Assembly (NCBI RefSeq): GCF_000143535.2
Contig: NC_037316.1
Coordinates: forward strand, 1,674,001 to 1,738,000
Direction: 5' to 3'
Origin: Botrytis cinerea B05.10
Lineage: Eukaryota > Ascomycota > Leotiomycetes > Helotiales > Sclerotiniaceae
DNA length: 64,000 nt
Shown here: positions 37,167 through 49,862 of the stretch, piece by piece
Position numbering within the stretch: position 1 is the stretch's first letter
Layout: every line of letters begins with the position of its first letter
The notes under the pieces: model-generated
The model's database searches: none
Seen by the model: the letters and a program-made list of their open reading frames with translations, nothing else
Told to the model about the DNA's origin: nothing
Made by a program: the position numbers and the translations under genes

Positions 37167-37262
37167 AGCCCAACGCGGGGGTCGAACCCGCAACCTTGTG
37201 ATGGACCAGAAGATCTTTGAAATCATAAGAGTCACACGCTCTACCGATTGAGCTAGCCGGGC
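37167..37262 (-). tRNA. tRNA-Lys(CTT), copy 1, 23-nt intron
   Basis: The minus strand folds as a full cloverleaf. The acceptor GCCCGGC pairs with GTTGGGC (with G-T pairs), the D-stem is GCTC/GAGC, the anticodon stem TGTGA/TCACA, the loop CTCTTA-A, and the T-arm GCGGG TTCGACC CCCGC. The anticodon is CTT. The intron (TGATTTCAAAGATCTTCTGGTCC) sits after position 37; the mature length is 73 without CCA. The downstream terminator region on its strand is T6-GCAA-T7. It stands alone, 8 kb from the tRNA tract. Confidence 0.95.
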
Positions 37263-37926
37263 AGGCTTAGTTAAATTTGTTGAAGTGACACTCGTTGATT
37301 TAGTTTATATTTGATGTTCAGTTTTTGAGTGGTGGATAATGAATGAGGGGTAGAGTAAGATTTTTTTAATGGTGGGGTTCGTGAGGGTTTGTGTGATTGG
37401 TGGATAGACATGGATTTTGGTTGGTGTAGATGGTGGATTGGTGGAGCCGTGCATGGAGTGCAAGGCTACTTACTGTGTAGTTGATTGGGCTGAGCCGAGC
37501 GAACCGAGTTGATTGGCAACGGCTATTTAGAGATCAGAAGTATGGGTGGAAGAAGATTCTTATGTTTTTGGTATCACTGATGGTGAAAGGTAGTCTGAAT
37601 GCTTAGAAACAGCGGACACATAATGTTTAAAAAAAAACGCTGAATGGGTATCTATGTATCTGTGTAGTGTACAGTGCACACGCTGAATGCTATGGTATAC
37701 TCTTTTCTCATCTTCCTCTGTTCATCTTGCCTCATCCCGTCAATAACCCCAACCCATATACAATAGCCAAATCGCCAGCCCAATTTATCTCCAACCCTCC
37801 AAAGCAATATGATTGGCCCATCATGGAACACAAGGGATACGCATACATGCTCGGCTTGAGCTGTTATACAATTCTGGAAGCTCTGCAGGTGAAATTATAA
37901 CCAAAAACCGAGCTACACTTTAGCAG
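37263..37926. other. tRNA-Lys/RTC4 intergenic region
   Basis: About 660 bp, T/G-rich near the tRNA. The first ~60 bp resemble the 5' flank of the tRNA-Lys copy at 51.6 kb. No gene is seen. Confidence 0.45.
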
Positions 37927-39721
37927 CTAAAAGTTAAAAGCATTATCATCATCCTCATCATAACTGTTGCCAATGGACTTCTTGTCCTCCGGTTTAAGTG
38001 TTACAACATCCTTGATTTCCTCATTGACCAAATCTCCCATCTCGGAGCTCTCTGTCAATATTGTCCTGGCTTCCTCGTCAGAGACACTCATATCTTCCTT
38101 AATCAACAAAACTGTAACTTCAGGAACGACAACCGAGTCAACAAATGCAGCTGCGCTTCTTGCTGCGATCAGACGGTCGAGGGGTGCTCTGTACTTTAAC
38201 AATGGCGTAAACTCGTCCATGATATTTTCGGAAATTAAACGTAGACCTCGAGAACCATAATAGCCAGGTATAAGATTCGTTGAACTCTTCATCAAATTTC
38301 GATCTTTTCCAGCTTTGACCTTTTCATCAAACACTTCTCGATAATGACAAGTTGCGCCTCCAATTATTTTCTTGATAAATGTATGGTGATTGGAAATTCT
38401 AGAATCTAGAGTTTCCCAATCGATGTCAGGGTATCCTTTGGACTTCCAATTTGATCGAGCAGTTTTTCGTTGATGAGATAAACAAAATTTCTCTTGCTTC
38501 CTAGTATTCATCTTTCCGAGAGCTTTCAAATCTTCAGCAGCTACAGGTTCATTACACATTGGGCAACGAGATCCAGTGTAATCGTCGGCATCTGAACTAT
38601 CTTCCCTCTCGAGATTTTCCATGCCGATAATGGTGTCCGGATTTAGCTTCTTAGCCAATTCCTCCGCTCCATCCAATATGTCATCATCGTCGTATCGTTG
38701 AAATGGTCTGGATTGCGTTGATGGGGGTGCGGATTTCGAACTCTTTAATTTGCTGAACAAATCCAAATCTGAAAAATCGTCATCACTGAAATCCGGACGC
38801 ACAAAGCCTCTGGCTGGACTTTTATTTTTCGTTGGACTATCAGTTGTATAGTCTTGGAGCTTTTGCTTTTCATTATCGCTGACCAGACTTGGAGATCTAC
38901 TTTTGTAGTTTATGAATTGATTGACGGGCGCTGCATTCTTCTTCTTCCCATACATGTAGGGTTTATTTGGCTTGTTCTTTGGTTTGGTATCCTTGACCAA
39001 CACCAATTTCTTAACACCAGCTATTTTATTATTAGTTAAAGCAAATGAATAATTTTTTGAACTTACGTTTTGAACTTCTGGTCTGATCCGGGTGTTCCTT
39101 TGTGTATGACTTGAGCTTCTTGTTGCTGCTCTGCATGTTTCCGAAAATATTCACATCTGGAGCATGTTCCGAGTCGCTCTCATTCTTCCGCTTGTTGCCA
39201 TGAGTTGACTTTGTTTCAGATGGTCGCTGTCTTGAATTTTGGGGAACGGGGAGAGAAGAAGTGGTAGAGGTTCGAATTGGCTTTTGACCTTTTGATCCAA
39301 AAACGGTCTTCGTCATATCTGCGCTAATTCTTGAGGGTGATTCGTCTTCAGAAGAGTCAATGAGATACTTTCCATCCTCGTCGGAATCATCTGGAGGTCG
39401 ATCAACATCCCCATTCCCAGCTTCAATTGACTTCATGACGGAGGACTCCGATGACCCTGGTTCATTCTCCTTATTCGACCGCCTGTTTTTTCGCTTGCAT
39501 GATGTTGAATTTGGAGCGCCGCCAACGTTGCCAGAATCTCGAACGCTATTAACATTACTGGGACGGGTTTTCGTTGCTGCTTCTGTTGGCATTGCGGGTT
39601 GTGCTTCTCTTTTTGGCCGATGGAGTGATTGCAGGAGGTTGTGAGGATAATCCTTGGTCAATCCAGCACGTCGTGGTTGTGTTTTCCTTCTATCGTTGAG
39701 ATCCAATTTTGCATGATCCAT
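37927..39721 (-). CDS. RTC4: RTC4-domain protein (restriction of telomere capping 4-like)
   Basis: There are two exons on the minus strand, 39721-39067 and 39020-37927, with a 46-bp intron (GTAAGT..ATAG), giving 582 aa. Residues 1-~350 are polar and disordered with basic clusters such as CKRKNRRSNKENE, and acidic runs. A CxxC pair in SRCPMCNEPV precedes the RTC4-like domain, which has KFCLSHQRKTARSNWKSKGY, PDIDWETLDSRI, NLIPGYYGSRGLRL and FVDSVVVPEVTVLLI. In yeast, rtc4 mutants affect telomere capping; the biochemical role is unknown and nuclear location is inferred. The frame extends upstream of 39721 only with non-ATG codons, so the ATG at 39721 (KMDHAKLD) was chosen. It is divergent from dynamitin. 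Confidence 0.85.
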
Positions 39722-40158
39722 CTTGAAGATCGCGTCGCGGTATGATAGAGTCAAGCAAGGCAAGCCAGGGTTGGTGAGATGAGGCAGGCGCGTGGATTCA
39801 GAGGAGACGTTCACTATCCAAATGCCAAATATGAACGTAAGAGTTGCAACTTCATTTCTTTCCGAAGATATGATATATGGTACATTTATAGGAAATCTTT
39901 GAAGGTGTGTACGGTCTCTCTCTACCTTCCTTTGCAGCTGAACTGATACGCTCGAGATGCGCTATCACGAGCATGAGAGCTTCAATATATAAATGGTCCA
40001 AGCGGCACACCCTGGTCAATGCGGGATTCACCAATTAGTCCCGCGATTCCGTGTACTACACTGCGGTATGGTATCTACCAGGTATCATATCACATCCAGA
40101 TGTTTTGAGCACTACCTACCTAGTCTTTCATCAAAGGCATCGGTCCAAAATATCCACC
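39722..40158. promoter_or_regulatory. RTC4/dynamitin divergent promoter
   Basis: 437 bp lie between the two start codons. No RNA gene or convincing element was identified. Confidence 0.4.
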
Positions 40159-41569
40159 ATGGCTGCTCTCAACAGGAAATATGCGGCATTGCCAGATTTG
40201 GTATGTTTCAGAGAACATGGAAAAGCTTCAACTTTTGACAAATATGCTCTAGGATTCAGCACCAGATATTTATGAAACCCCTGAGTTAACAGAGGATAAT
40301 TCTACTGCGCCTGTAGGTTATCTCAACACCACAATCCTCCCCCTCAGCTCTTTTAACTCCCTTTAGACTGGCAGACTTCGTTCCCAGTCAGCATCTTCTT
40401 CCTATCAAGATTTTGATGAAGACGACGACGAATTGGGAGGTATTTCCCGTGCGCGATTGCAGCCTGATGAAGCCCGCACGCATTTCTCTCCGGCACAAGT
40501 AGATGCACGCGATGTAGACTTCTCGGATAGAGTCACGGCAAAAAGGAAATCATATAAAGCTTCTTCCAGGCGACATAGGAAGAGGAAAGACGGCACAGAA
40601 GAGTTTGGCGATTTTAGTGATGACGATGATGGAGAAAGTTTGGAACGAAAACTCGCGAGACTGAGGCGTGAAATCGAGGAAGTCAAAGAAGAATATGGAA
40701 AGAGAAATCAAGAGAAGAAGGATATGGGTGAAGAAGAAGAGTCCAACGATGGAGATGATGTTGCCTCCTTGAGCAAATTATTGGATGGGATATCTATCAG
40801 TCAAGGAGAGCAAGTCACAAGTGCTGGAGCAAGATTGGCGAGGGATTTAGGAACTGGAATCAAAGCAAACGGGCCATCACAAACGTCACAAGGAACCGGA
40901 GAGCCTGCTACATACACGGTTACGTATGCGCCTACATACCAACAAAGCCATGCTTTGGCAAAAGCAGCCGATTTCGATGGACGATTGGCACTTCTAGAAA
41001 AGGTCCTTGGACTTAATTCGACAATGGACTCTACCAGTAGCTCAACGGCCGTTTTACCCACTCTTGATATCCTTGAAAGACAAGTCTCAATCCTTACCGA
41101 ATCTACGCCATCATCCCTCGACAGCATAAGCCGAAGAGTTCGAACATTGACACAAGAAGCCGAAAGATTAGAGGAATCCCGAAAATCGGCCAGAGATGCA
41201 CAAGATGCTTTAAGATCAGCTGGAGGAGGAACTGCCCCTGAGGATGGAGAAGACGCAGAACAGATTTCAAAGATCAATGCGCTTTATGGAACTTTGCCTA
41301 CTATCGAGAATCTCGCACCTCTTTTGCCATCCTTGTTGGACAGATTACGATCATTGCGAGCTATTCATGCAGATGCTGCTACGGCCAGTGAGAACTTGGA
41401 TAGAGTGGAGCAGAGACAAGTCGAAATGACGAATGATATCAAGAAATGGCAAGAAGGATTAGAGAAAGTTGAGGAGGCAATTAAACAAGGAGAAACGGTC
41501 ATCGGAGGGAACATGAAGGTTGTAGAAGGCTGGGTCCAAGATCTTGAAGAGAAGATGTCAAAATTATAG
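40159..41569 (+). CDS. DCTN2: Dynamitin, dynactin subunit 2 (p50)
   Basis: Dynamitin forms part of the dynactin shoulder that links dynein to cargo and the nuclear envelope in hyphae. The exons are 40159-40200 (14 codons), 40253-40312 (20 codons) and 40367-41569, giving 434 aa. The start MAALNRKYAALPDLDSAPDI and then YETPELTED is the hallmark dynamitin N-terminus, assembled across two introns. After an acidic DFDEDDDELG patch comes a coiled-coil protein: ESLERKLARLRREIEEVKEE, RLALLEKVLGL, LEESRKSARDAQDALRS, and a final heptad-rich helix to the stop. Introns are 52 and 54 bp with consensus GT..AG. The first two short exons are essential for the family match. Confidence 0.92.
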
Positions 41570-42216
41570 TTAGAAGTGTCAGCCTTGTAATTGCTAGTTC
41601 CCGTCAACCTAAGCACAAGCTAGGTTTTAAGATTAAGATACCCAATCAAAAGTATGAACCGATTTCCACCTCCATATACCCCGGATCTAGCCTCGTCTTT
41701 CTTGGTATAGCTCGTATAGGTAAGTACTCCATAGAAGATTGAAACATTGAAACCCACTCTCGATGAAACTCATTCTCCTTATGTAGAAGGTAAAGATATT
41801 CCGAGCTATTATTGTTTTGTGCCGCATTTAGAAAATTGTCTATGTAGAAGGCTGAGTACGTGGAGCCTTATGTGTAAGATATAATTTGGCGTTATCTGTC
41901 ATATTAAAGCTCATTACCCCCTTTGCACTTTCCCTTTTCGTTACATTTACACACTTTCACTCGTTCGATTCTCATTGAGTGTTACAATTGGAATATTCCC
42001 AAAGGAAGGCAGATAGGGAAGTAGTATGTGAGACCTTTCCAATTCCAAATTGCTCAGTAAGTTCATTGAAATTCCTCATCCCTTTCCCCATCAAAAGCAA
42101 TTCCACACACACGTCTGCACGGAATACGTACTTATGTATGTACTTTGTCAAATGGTATACGGCACGAATTTCTTGTTCCGTATTCAAGCCCGCGTGCGCA
42201 TGTGCATGTAATCAAA
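41570..42216. other. Dynamitin/transporter intergenic region
   Basis: About 650 bp covering the dynamitin 3' UTR and transporter promoter. No gene is seen. Confidence 0.45.
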
Positions 42217-44425
42217 ATGACCATGGCAACAAATATTGATGATGACGCGGCAGATTCGAATTCGAACTTCGACAAGAGAGAAGTAGGAGAGAGGCAGAAG
42301 CGCAATTACTTCAAGAGAGGGGACACGACTATCAACTTTGACGAACGACAACAACAGGCTGAGGAATTTGAATTCGACGAGAGACGAGGACGCTCGAGAA
42401 ATAGGGTTCGAAGTCGTGTGGTAGAAGGTCTGGGTGAGAGTAGTGAAGGGGTACTTAGAGGAGGGGATCTTGATTTTGCAGGATACTTTGAAAGCAAAGC
42501 AGATATGGCTTCATGGAGCGGGCAGCCGGCTATCAAGGGGAGTACGGAGCAGATGCGAATGGCAATGTTGACTTTTTCTTTGGTTGGATTGCAGTAGGTT
42601 TAATCTCAAAGAAAGTGATAACAATTGACCACATTGGCTGATCCTGTATGCAGATTTACTTGGGGTATTGAAATGACCTGTAAGTCGAATATTACTCCAA
42701 TCCATGGGAAACACTGGCTGATTGGCTGATTGGCCTGAACAGATTGTACACCATATCTACTTTCACTCGGTCTCACGAAATCGAAGACTTCTTTAGTATG
42801 GATTGCGGGACCTTTATCTGGGTTGATCATGGCACCGCTTGTGGGGGCAATGGCAGATCGATCGCGTTCAAAATGGGGTAGAAGAAGGCCATATATGGTG
42901 GGGGCTTCTATACTTGTCGCATTATGCTTATTGGTGCTGGGGTGGACAAAAGAAATCGTATCTCATTTTGTGGAAGAAGGGGACTTTAATAAGACTTGTA
43001 CAATATTTTTGGCAGTGTTGGCAATTTATGCGGTGGATTTTGCTATCAATGCCGGTGAGTTCGATACTTCAACCTGGGTATTTGATGAAGATATTAATAA
43101 ATATAGTTCAATGGAGTTGTCGAAGTCTAATCGTGGATACTCTTCCTATACAAAAGCAACAAGCAGGGTCAGCATGGGGTGAGTTTACTTCACGCATTCT
43201 TAACAGAAAATTCGTTGACATCTTCCAGCTAGCAGAATGGCCGCTATGGGGCACTTGGTCGGTTATGCTATTGGTACTGTCGATCTTGTCGCTTGGTTTG
43301 GCCCCTCAATGGGTGACACGCAATTCAAGAAGCTCATTCTGATTGCGGCGTTTGCGCTCATATTTTGTGTGTGTGTCACTTCGTGGGCAGTAACGGAGCG
43401 TGTTTTGATATCCAGCAAAGATTCTGACTCTCAATCTGGATTGCTCAAAATCACTCGACAAATATATAGAACAACAATGACCGTTCCACCAAAGATTCAG
43501 GCCATCTTATGGTGTCAATTTTGGAGCTGGATTGGATGGTTTCCATTCCTATTCTATGGTACCACATTTGTTGGAGAAACATACTTCAGGTATGATGCTC
43601 CGCATGAGATCAAAGAATCCAAAGATGCTCTTGGAGATATTGGAAGAATTGGAAGCATGTCCCTTGTTGTATTCTCATTTGTGTCATCTTTTGGATCATT
43701 CCTTCTACCTCTATTGATCAAATCGCCTGATGAGGACAAGTTCACTCAGCGACCACCAGCAAGTATTGCTCGATTTGTTCAAGCATACAACAAATACAAG
43801 CCAGATCTTCTTGGAGCTTGGTTTTTTGGGCATTTGATGTTTTCATCGGCTATGTTTTTAGCACCCTTTGCATCTTCATTCCGATTCGCAACTTCGTTAA
43901 TTGCATTCTGTGGATTGTGAGTTTTCTAGAAATACTATTTCACTGCCTTATCATTCACTAACACCTTCTAGGCCATGGTCTGTCGCATCTTGGGCACCGT
44001 ATGCATTCCTTGGTGTCGAGGTAAACAAGATGAGCGGACTCCCATCTTATAGCCGCCTTTCCGCCACTGACCGTGATATCGAGCTCGAGTCACCCACTGC
44101 TCCTCCATCACCCTCCCTACTCCGTCTCGAACATGGCCCAACTGGAGAAAAGGAAGACGTTGCGTCTACTGGTGAACTCTCTGGAATCTACTTTGGAATT
44201 CTTAACATCTACACTACCATTCCACAATTTATTGGAACTTTCATTAGTATGATTGTTTTCAGTATATTGGAGCCAGGTAAAAGTCCAGAGTTGGCTCAAA
44301 ATGCAAAGGAAGGAGAACATCATGGAACAGAAGGTCCAAATGCTATTAGTATTTGTTTGTTCATTGGTGCAATTAGTACTATTGGGGCTGCTTATGCAAC
44401 TAAAAAGTTAAGAGATTTGCAGTAG
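42217..44425 (+). CDS. MFS sugar transporter, sucrose/alpha-glucoside type (Sut1-like)
   Basis: This is a 12-span membrane carrier of the GPH/SUT branch, likely an H+-coupled importer of sucrose or maltose-type sugars at the plasma membrane. The exons are 42217-42593, 42654-42679 (26 nt), 42743-43054, 43107-43178, 43229-43916 and 43972-44425, giving 642 aa. A ~125-residue polar N-terminal tail precedes TM1 (FTWGIEMTYCTPYLLSLGL), typical of SUTs. The loop motif DRSRSKWGRRRPYMV matches the SUT RxGRR signature. LIVDTLPIQKQQAGSAWASR and the late WAPYAFLGVEVNK are further family marks. A long cytosolic loop (SPTAPPSPSLL) precedes the last two spans. The substrate is inferred from family; glucoside range cannot be read from sequence. 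Confidence 0.88.
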
Positions 44426-45421
44426 GAGTGTTGGTAGTATTTACGGGCCTGCGATTGTAAGATAATGGTGGGATTCATTTGTACGGCGATTGATATTCGA
44501 ATTTGTGGGTAGCATTGCATGGCGTTTTGGGTGAATATTACATGTGTGAGGTAGCTTGAAGTTTGTTGTGCCTTTTCCTTTTGGCAAGGTGTTGGGAATA
44601 GATCGGGACGGATGGATGGATACTGGAATGGACGGTATAAAATATGTCTATTTCTTTTGTGGATTGCTAAACTACTCTAGATAGATAGCCAGATGGAATT
44701 ATATGCATCACTGCTTTTCATTTTTGTATATTATTGATTAAAGGTGTGAATAAATGTATGTTGATTATTCGACTGAGAACTGCGTGTCAAGCATAATTTG
44801 AGGAGGGATTGTAATGAGATAATGGAGGTGTTGATAAATATTGTGGTTTGCCATTGAGGTAAGCTTTCTAATGTTTGCTTCTTGGTGGGATACTGGAAGG
44901 CAACTATCTAATGCCTTACTAACTATTCATTCATGATATTCCTTTTCATGAGATGACGAGCTCCGAACTTTGAGAGCCTAGATGAGACCTCTCTTTTCAT
45001 CCAGGAAAAGTGTCTGCATGTGTATAATTTTCCCCGGTGAGGGGCTGTCTATACCGGTAGCTATATTTATAGCTCTTTAGCCGGCATAAACAAATAACAG
45101 TTTCCCATTCCATAGGTAGAATCAAAGTGCAATTGAGATTGAGATTGGTCTTTGATATGCATTTAGGAAATGCTCAGGGTGTGCATTCGATAATGACAAA
45201 ATGCGAATTCATATTACTGCTAGTAATAAGACGATCTGATGCCAGCACAATAAAAACACAACACACGTCCACTACGATATGAGTGAGAGGTTATTCAAGT
45301 TCCCAATGACCATCCATCTACATGTTCAGAATATTCGATGATGCAAATGGAAATGACAGAAGATACAATCCTAAAAATGATGTCCTCGGCAAAAGCAAAA
45401 AGAGAATCACGGAGCATTTGA
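44426..45421. other. Transporter/tRNA-Cys intergenic region
   Basis: About 1 kb of AT-rich sequence including the transporter 3' UTR. No gene or tRNA was found. Confidence 0.45.
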
Positions 45422-45508
45422 AGCTCCCTAGCCGGTTCGAACGACTGACCTGACGATAATAGCGAAACACTACTGCAATCGTCCGCTCTACCACTGAGCT
45501 AAGGAAGC
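45422..45508 (-). tRNA. tRNA-Cys(GCA), 15-nt intron
   Basis: Acceptor GCTTCCT/AGGGAGC, D-stem GCTC/GAGC, anticodon stem GACGA/TCGTC with loop TTGCAG-A, T-arm AGTCG TTCGAAC CGGCT. The anticodon is GCA. The intron TAGTGTTTCGCTATT follows position 37. The discriminator is T, as in yeast tRNA-Cys. Downstream on its strand: CTTTTTGCTTTTGCC. Confidence 0.92.
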
Positions 45509-45721
45509 GATTCTTGTTATGTACATCAGATGCAATTTGGGGAATACATTGTAGGAACAAAGAGGTACATCGAACACACTTGGCGGGGTGGGGATGCGGA
45601 GTGGAGCTTGAAGATTCGTGTTGATAATGAAAATGAGAATGGAGTGGAGATGGAATGAAGGGGCAGAGTATTGGATTATGTTAAGAGATACGAAACTCCA
45701 AGTATACAATCATGTGATTAA

Positions 45722-45793
45722 GGACCGCTGGCGCAACGGTAGCGCGTTCGACTCCAGATCGAAAGGTTATCCGTTCAAATCGGGTGTGGTTCA
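45722..45793 (+). tRNA. tRNA-Trp(CCA), no intron
   Basis: The anticodon arm TTCGA CTCCAGA TCGAA has anticodon CCA. D-arm GCGC AACGGTA GCGC. The T-arm ATCCG TTCAAAT CGGGT pairs with one wobble. Acceptor GGACCGC/GTGGTTC is fully paired only if the gene starts at 45722, which fixes the 5' end. It is the only intronless tRNA here. Downstream TTTTTTGC. Confidence 0.9.
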
Positions 45794-46000
45794 ATACCTC
45801 CTGTAATCACTAGTTTTTTGCTTCCGCTGGCTTGCAGGAAACTGAGAAAACACAATGTGTGTTGGGATTTTGAGGAGAAGGGGGTAGAGAGAATCGAAAA
45901 GGTGTGAAGTTTGAAAAAGTCGGAAAGTTTTGCCTTTCGGTGGGGGAGAGGGGGAAGGGTGCGGGACTTCTGGGTCTGAGATGATCGGGTCAAAATATGG

Positions 46001-46021
46001 TTTTTTTGGGGGGGGGGGGGG
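46001..46021. repeat. T7-G14 homopolymer junction
   Basis: A run of seven T followed by about fourteen G lies between tRNA-Trp and tRNA-Asn. Confidence 0.85.
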
Positions 46022-46426
46022 CGGGGTTTGATAGGGCCACTTCTCATAAACTCATTCACTGGATGTATTGAATATTAGTGTCTAGATGAGATTAGATATA
46101 AGATTCGAAGTGGGATTTTTTATATAAATGATGTTTGACCATTCAATTGAATGGTTGAATTGTCTTTTTTTTTCTTCTCAAAGGTATCTATCACTCATGG
46201 TGGGCTGATGGTGGGTGAATGAAGGGGTTAGCCGAGCCGAGATGGGGTTGAGGGTCGTCTAGCTCCATACATCAATTTTTCCTGCATGTAGTGGGGGAAA
46301 GATCATCCAATGACTGATCACGATTCATATTATCCCCACCATACTCTGCGAAGGAGGGTTAACCTGCCACAGGATTAAACAAATTGGTATATATAATTAA
46401 TTTTCAGCTCCATTCACCATCAAATA

Positions 46427-46518
46427 TCCCTCGTGGCGCAATTGGCTAGCGCGTTCGACTGTTATCTGTAACAAGTCACGTGATCGAGAGGTTGGTGGTT
46501 CGAGCCCACCCGAGGGAG
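46427..46518 (+). tRNA. tRNA-Asn(GTT), 18-nt intron
   Basis: Acceptor TCCCTCG/CGAGGGA, D-stem GCGC/GCGC, anticodon stem TTCGA/TCGAG (one G-T pair), loop CTGTTA-A with anticodon GTT, T-arm GGTGG TTCGAGC CCACC. The intron TCTGTAACAAGTCACGTG follows position 37. T5 and T8 runs follow closely. Confidence 0.93.
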
Positions 46519-48873
46519 ATTTCATTTTTGGTTTTTTTTCCATGTTCATTTTGCAATTTTCCATGTTCATTTTGCAATTTTCATTTACATATCTTACTTA
46601 CGTGTTACATTGATTTTTAATACTTTTTTTAAATTGTTGGATTTAGATTTGACGAAGGTAGGACACGACCAATGATATTGAGCAACAGAAACCCGATCTT
46701 GCGTCGAGTAATCAATCGTCAATGTTCAATTTGTATCTGTCTGTGGTTTGCCTGCTATTCCTTCTTCGATCGGACGACAATTCTCAAGTGGTAAATCATT
46801 CGCTGCGGTGACAAAGTCAAGGTGTTATTTAGTTACGTCGAATGGGTCGTCTCGCATTATTGAAAGTTTCGATATAGATCTAAAACAATAAGCACGCAAA
46901 GTGAACGTCGAAGTGAATCGCTCCTGAATGGCATGTACTTTTGTCTAATTTGGATACTTGAACGACGTTCACTCGGTGATGATTGCATTAGATAGAAGCT
47001 TTGCGTTGGTATCTTTTTATTTGAATATAAGGAGTGAAGGGAATAGATGATGTCAGTAGTGGTTCACGATGTTGACGGGTATTGCTTGGACTTCAGAATG
47101 GTGAGGCTAGAAATATAAAGAGAGAGGAAGGAATAGGGAAATCGGCAGACGAGAAATATAATCTCCAAATATAACACAGTCAGATATGATTGACCATTGT
47201 CTTTCTTCGTTTACCAACGAGAGCGTATAAATTCATGGGACATCAGTGACTAGGATTTCGAGACTGCATGTCATTCGTTACTTTCTAGCTGGGAATAAAT
47301 AAAATTCAAAGAATTATTAGATGGGACATTCCTCATTGGTATATTGCCAGAGATCTGATAGTTCTTCTTTTCTGTTCTAGTTCTAACCGTCAGGGCAGTG
47401 TTTGAAGCATTGAGAGCGATTCCATTGAGTATCTCGTAGCAGTTCAGGAGTCGAGAAAATTATATCACGCACTTCAACCTGAAATAGATATATGTTATAC
47501 TATTTCAACTTCACTAGGTTTTACAATGCTATATATATAGACAGAACCTGACCTGTTCCTAGAATCTTTCTGATCCCAAATCTTTCTCAAACTCGTATCA
47601 CAGTGAATCACTTTTTGAGAATCCTAAACATTATCTTACTATTCGAATCACTCTTAAGCATCTGAACACACTTGGCTCTTGGCCACTCTCAAGATCCTCA
47701 TATTTCCAATTGGTCCGGAGAAAAGTATATTTTATTTTTATTCTCAATGTGAGAATCTTATAGATACATCTGGGGACTAGACTATGCATTGAGTACTGTT
47801 CCAATGTCACTCTAATATCTAAATTCTATTTCCGAATAAAAAGACTCTAATGTTGCTCTTACATCTAACCTGAGATGATTTCATCGCCTTTGAATCTGAT
47901 ATTGCATCGACATGTGAATAGACTCGGCATGCAATGAAAGAACAGTACGATCATGAAATACATATACTATTACGTTTTTCATTAAACTTGAAGATGCAAA
48001 TGAGTCAGAATCAGATTCATCACAGATATCAGTCTTTTTTTCCCCCCCTTATGGAAACTTTGTCTTCGAACAGTGACGCGGATTTACGATCTAGTACGAC
48101 GGTGGGAGTGTAATTTTGAAGGTTTATATATGCCCTAGTAAACATTATCAAGTATAATAATTGTGATTGTATGACAGCAAGTGAATGACCTTGATAAGTC
48201 ATTAGCATACTACAGTAAGAAGACTAGCCTCGTCCTAATCCTTATACAATGATTGCCTCTTCCTATCATAGCTAGCTCTTGAGACTGAATACAACATTGA
48301 CAATTAGGACCTACATCGTAAATGATACGCCATCTCTATTCTTCCTATACAAGCAGTGATTGTAGCGTAGGATACTAGAAGTCATTTTGGAATGTATCTA
48401 ACACGCTCAAAACAGATATCGAATATTCGATTCAAATACAAACTTAAGAAATTAAGAGTCCATTCGAACAATCCAAGTTCTGTATTAGACATCCTCGACT
48501 AAACAAACCCTTATGTTTTAATATATCTCTAGTAATTTGTGATATTATAATACCTGGAATATCGAATTCCCTTTTGTGATATATGATTCAACGTCATTTA
48601 TTATAACATTGCTCAAAAATGTAATAAAAACCCCTACCTATACTGAAATGTATGTTCTGAAACCAAGCAACAATAAGTAGCTCTCCATACACCTCACAAA
48701 CCAACCTTAACATCCAGTCAAAACAATCATGTTTCATTTCATTCACGCCTGGACACATAGATATAGTTGTAAATATGCGCTCCCCTTCTTCACCTCGCTT
48801 CAGTGGTCTTCCTTCCTCCAACTACCATGTCCTCTTTCAAAAAGTGCAAAAAAATAACAAAACAATAATGAAT
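46519..48873. other. tRNA-Asn to tRNA-Pro interval
   Basis: About 2.35 kb, AT-rich, with no open frame of note and no T-arm signatures. Apart from the tandem repeat at its left end I see nothing in it. Confidence 0.5.
46535..46585 (+). repeat. Tandem of T-run/GCA terminator-like units after tRNA-Asn
   Basis: The unit CCATGTTCATTTTGCAATTT is present twice in direct succession, right after the T8 run that follows tRNA-Asn. Each copy carries TTTTGCAATTTT. Confidence 0.85.
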
Positions 48874-48975
48874 GGGCGTTGCCCGGGATTGAACCGGGGA
48901 CCTCTTACATGGAGAATCAATCGATGAAGATTGATAGATCCCTAAGCAAGAATTATACCACTAAACCACAACACC
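48874..48975 (-). tRNA. tRNA-Pro(AGG), 30-nt intron
   Basis: Acceptor GGTGTTG/CAACGCC, anticodon stem CTTGC/GTAAG, loop TTAGGG-T with anticodon AGG, T-arm CCCGG TTCAATC CCGGG. The 30-nt intron contains the inverted repeat ATCAATC..GATTGAT, which can form its own hairpin. Downstream on its strand: T7-GCAC-T5. Confidence 0.93.
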
Positions 48976-49775
48976 TGTTATTATGTCAGCGGGGTGGTTA
49001 TCTGAATATATATTGCGTAGACTGTACATTCAATCTCTCGAAATTTTAATCCAACTCTCTCTCCTAGACTAATTCCAATGTATCAGAAATCTGGTTGTTG
49101 TGTTCAAACCAGCCTTTGTTAATAACTCAATTTAGCCATTCATAACCATATAGGCTCATTTTTAGAGCGATTCAAAAGATTAAAACTCTCTCCAAATATT
49201 AAAGACTAGCTAGCATACGCAACAATTCCATACCTGCATTCTTGCATAAAATGCTTCACCTCCCTTTTCCTACATCCTCAGACCGATTCGAATAAAATTA
49301 AAGAGTAACAGCGGACAGGAGATAGATGAGTAGTGGTATAATGAGAAGATGACATTTCATCATATAAAAAAACCTGATTTAATTTAAATCAAGAAACCAT
49401 TCACCTGATTAAGTGTATTTAGTTACAGTGGTGTCTTGTCAACTGTCAGCGGAATGCTAAGTCGATATATTTCAAGAATACTGTGTGCTGCTGAAGTGCC
49501 CCCTAGCATTTGAGCATGTTACTACAGGGCCCTGAGAGAATTCCACTTCTGACAAGGTGCTCCAGTTCGTTCTCTCGAACATGTAGTTACCTACCGGCAC
49601 TTTCATATATCAACAGGCCTGATAGTTATACATACTGTATGTACGTAGCCACACTAAATTAGATAAATTTCCATCCACCCATCCACTCATTCACCAACTC
49701 AGCCCAACAATATTTATTTGATATTACCAGACAGCTCCGCATCCTCCATCAAAAGAGATTAGCATCTCCCTCCTC
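48976..49775. other. tRNA-Pro(AGG) to tRNA-Pro(TGG) interval
   Basis: 800 bp, AT-rich. No gene is seen. Confidence 0.5.
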
Positions 49776-49862
49776 GGCCTGATAGTTCAGTGGTAGAATT
49801 CTTGCTTTGGGTTATTCAATCTAAACTGTAAGAGGTCTCCGGTTCGATCCCGGATTAGGCCC
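49776..49862 (+). tRNA. tRNA-Pro(TGG), 15-nt intron
   Basis: Acceptor GGCCTGA/TTAGGCC, anticodon stem CTTGC/GTAAG, loop TTTGGG-T with anticodon TGG, T-arm TCCGG TTCGATC CCGGA. The intron is TTATTCAATCTAAAC. It differs from the AGG copy in acceptor and T-arm, so it is an older paralogue. Downstream AATTTTTGCTTTT. Confidence 0.93.
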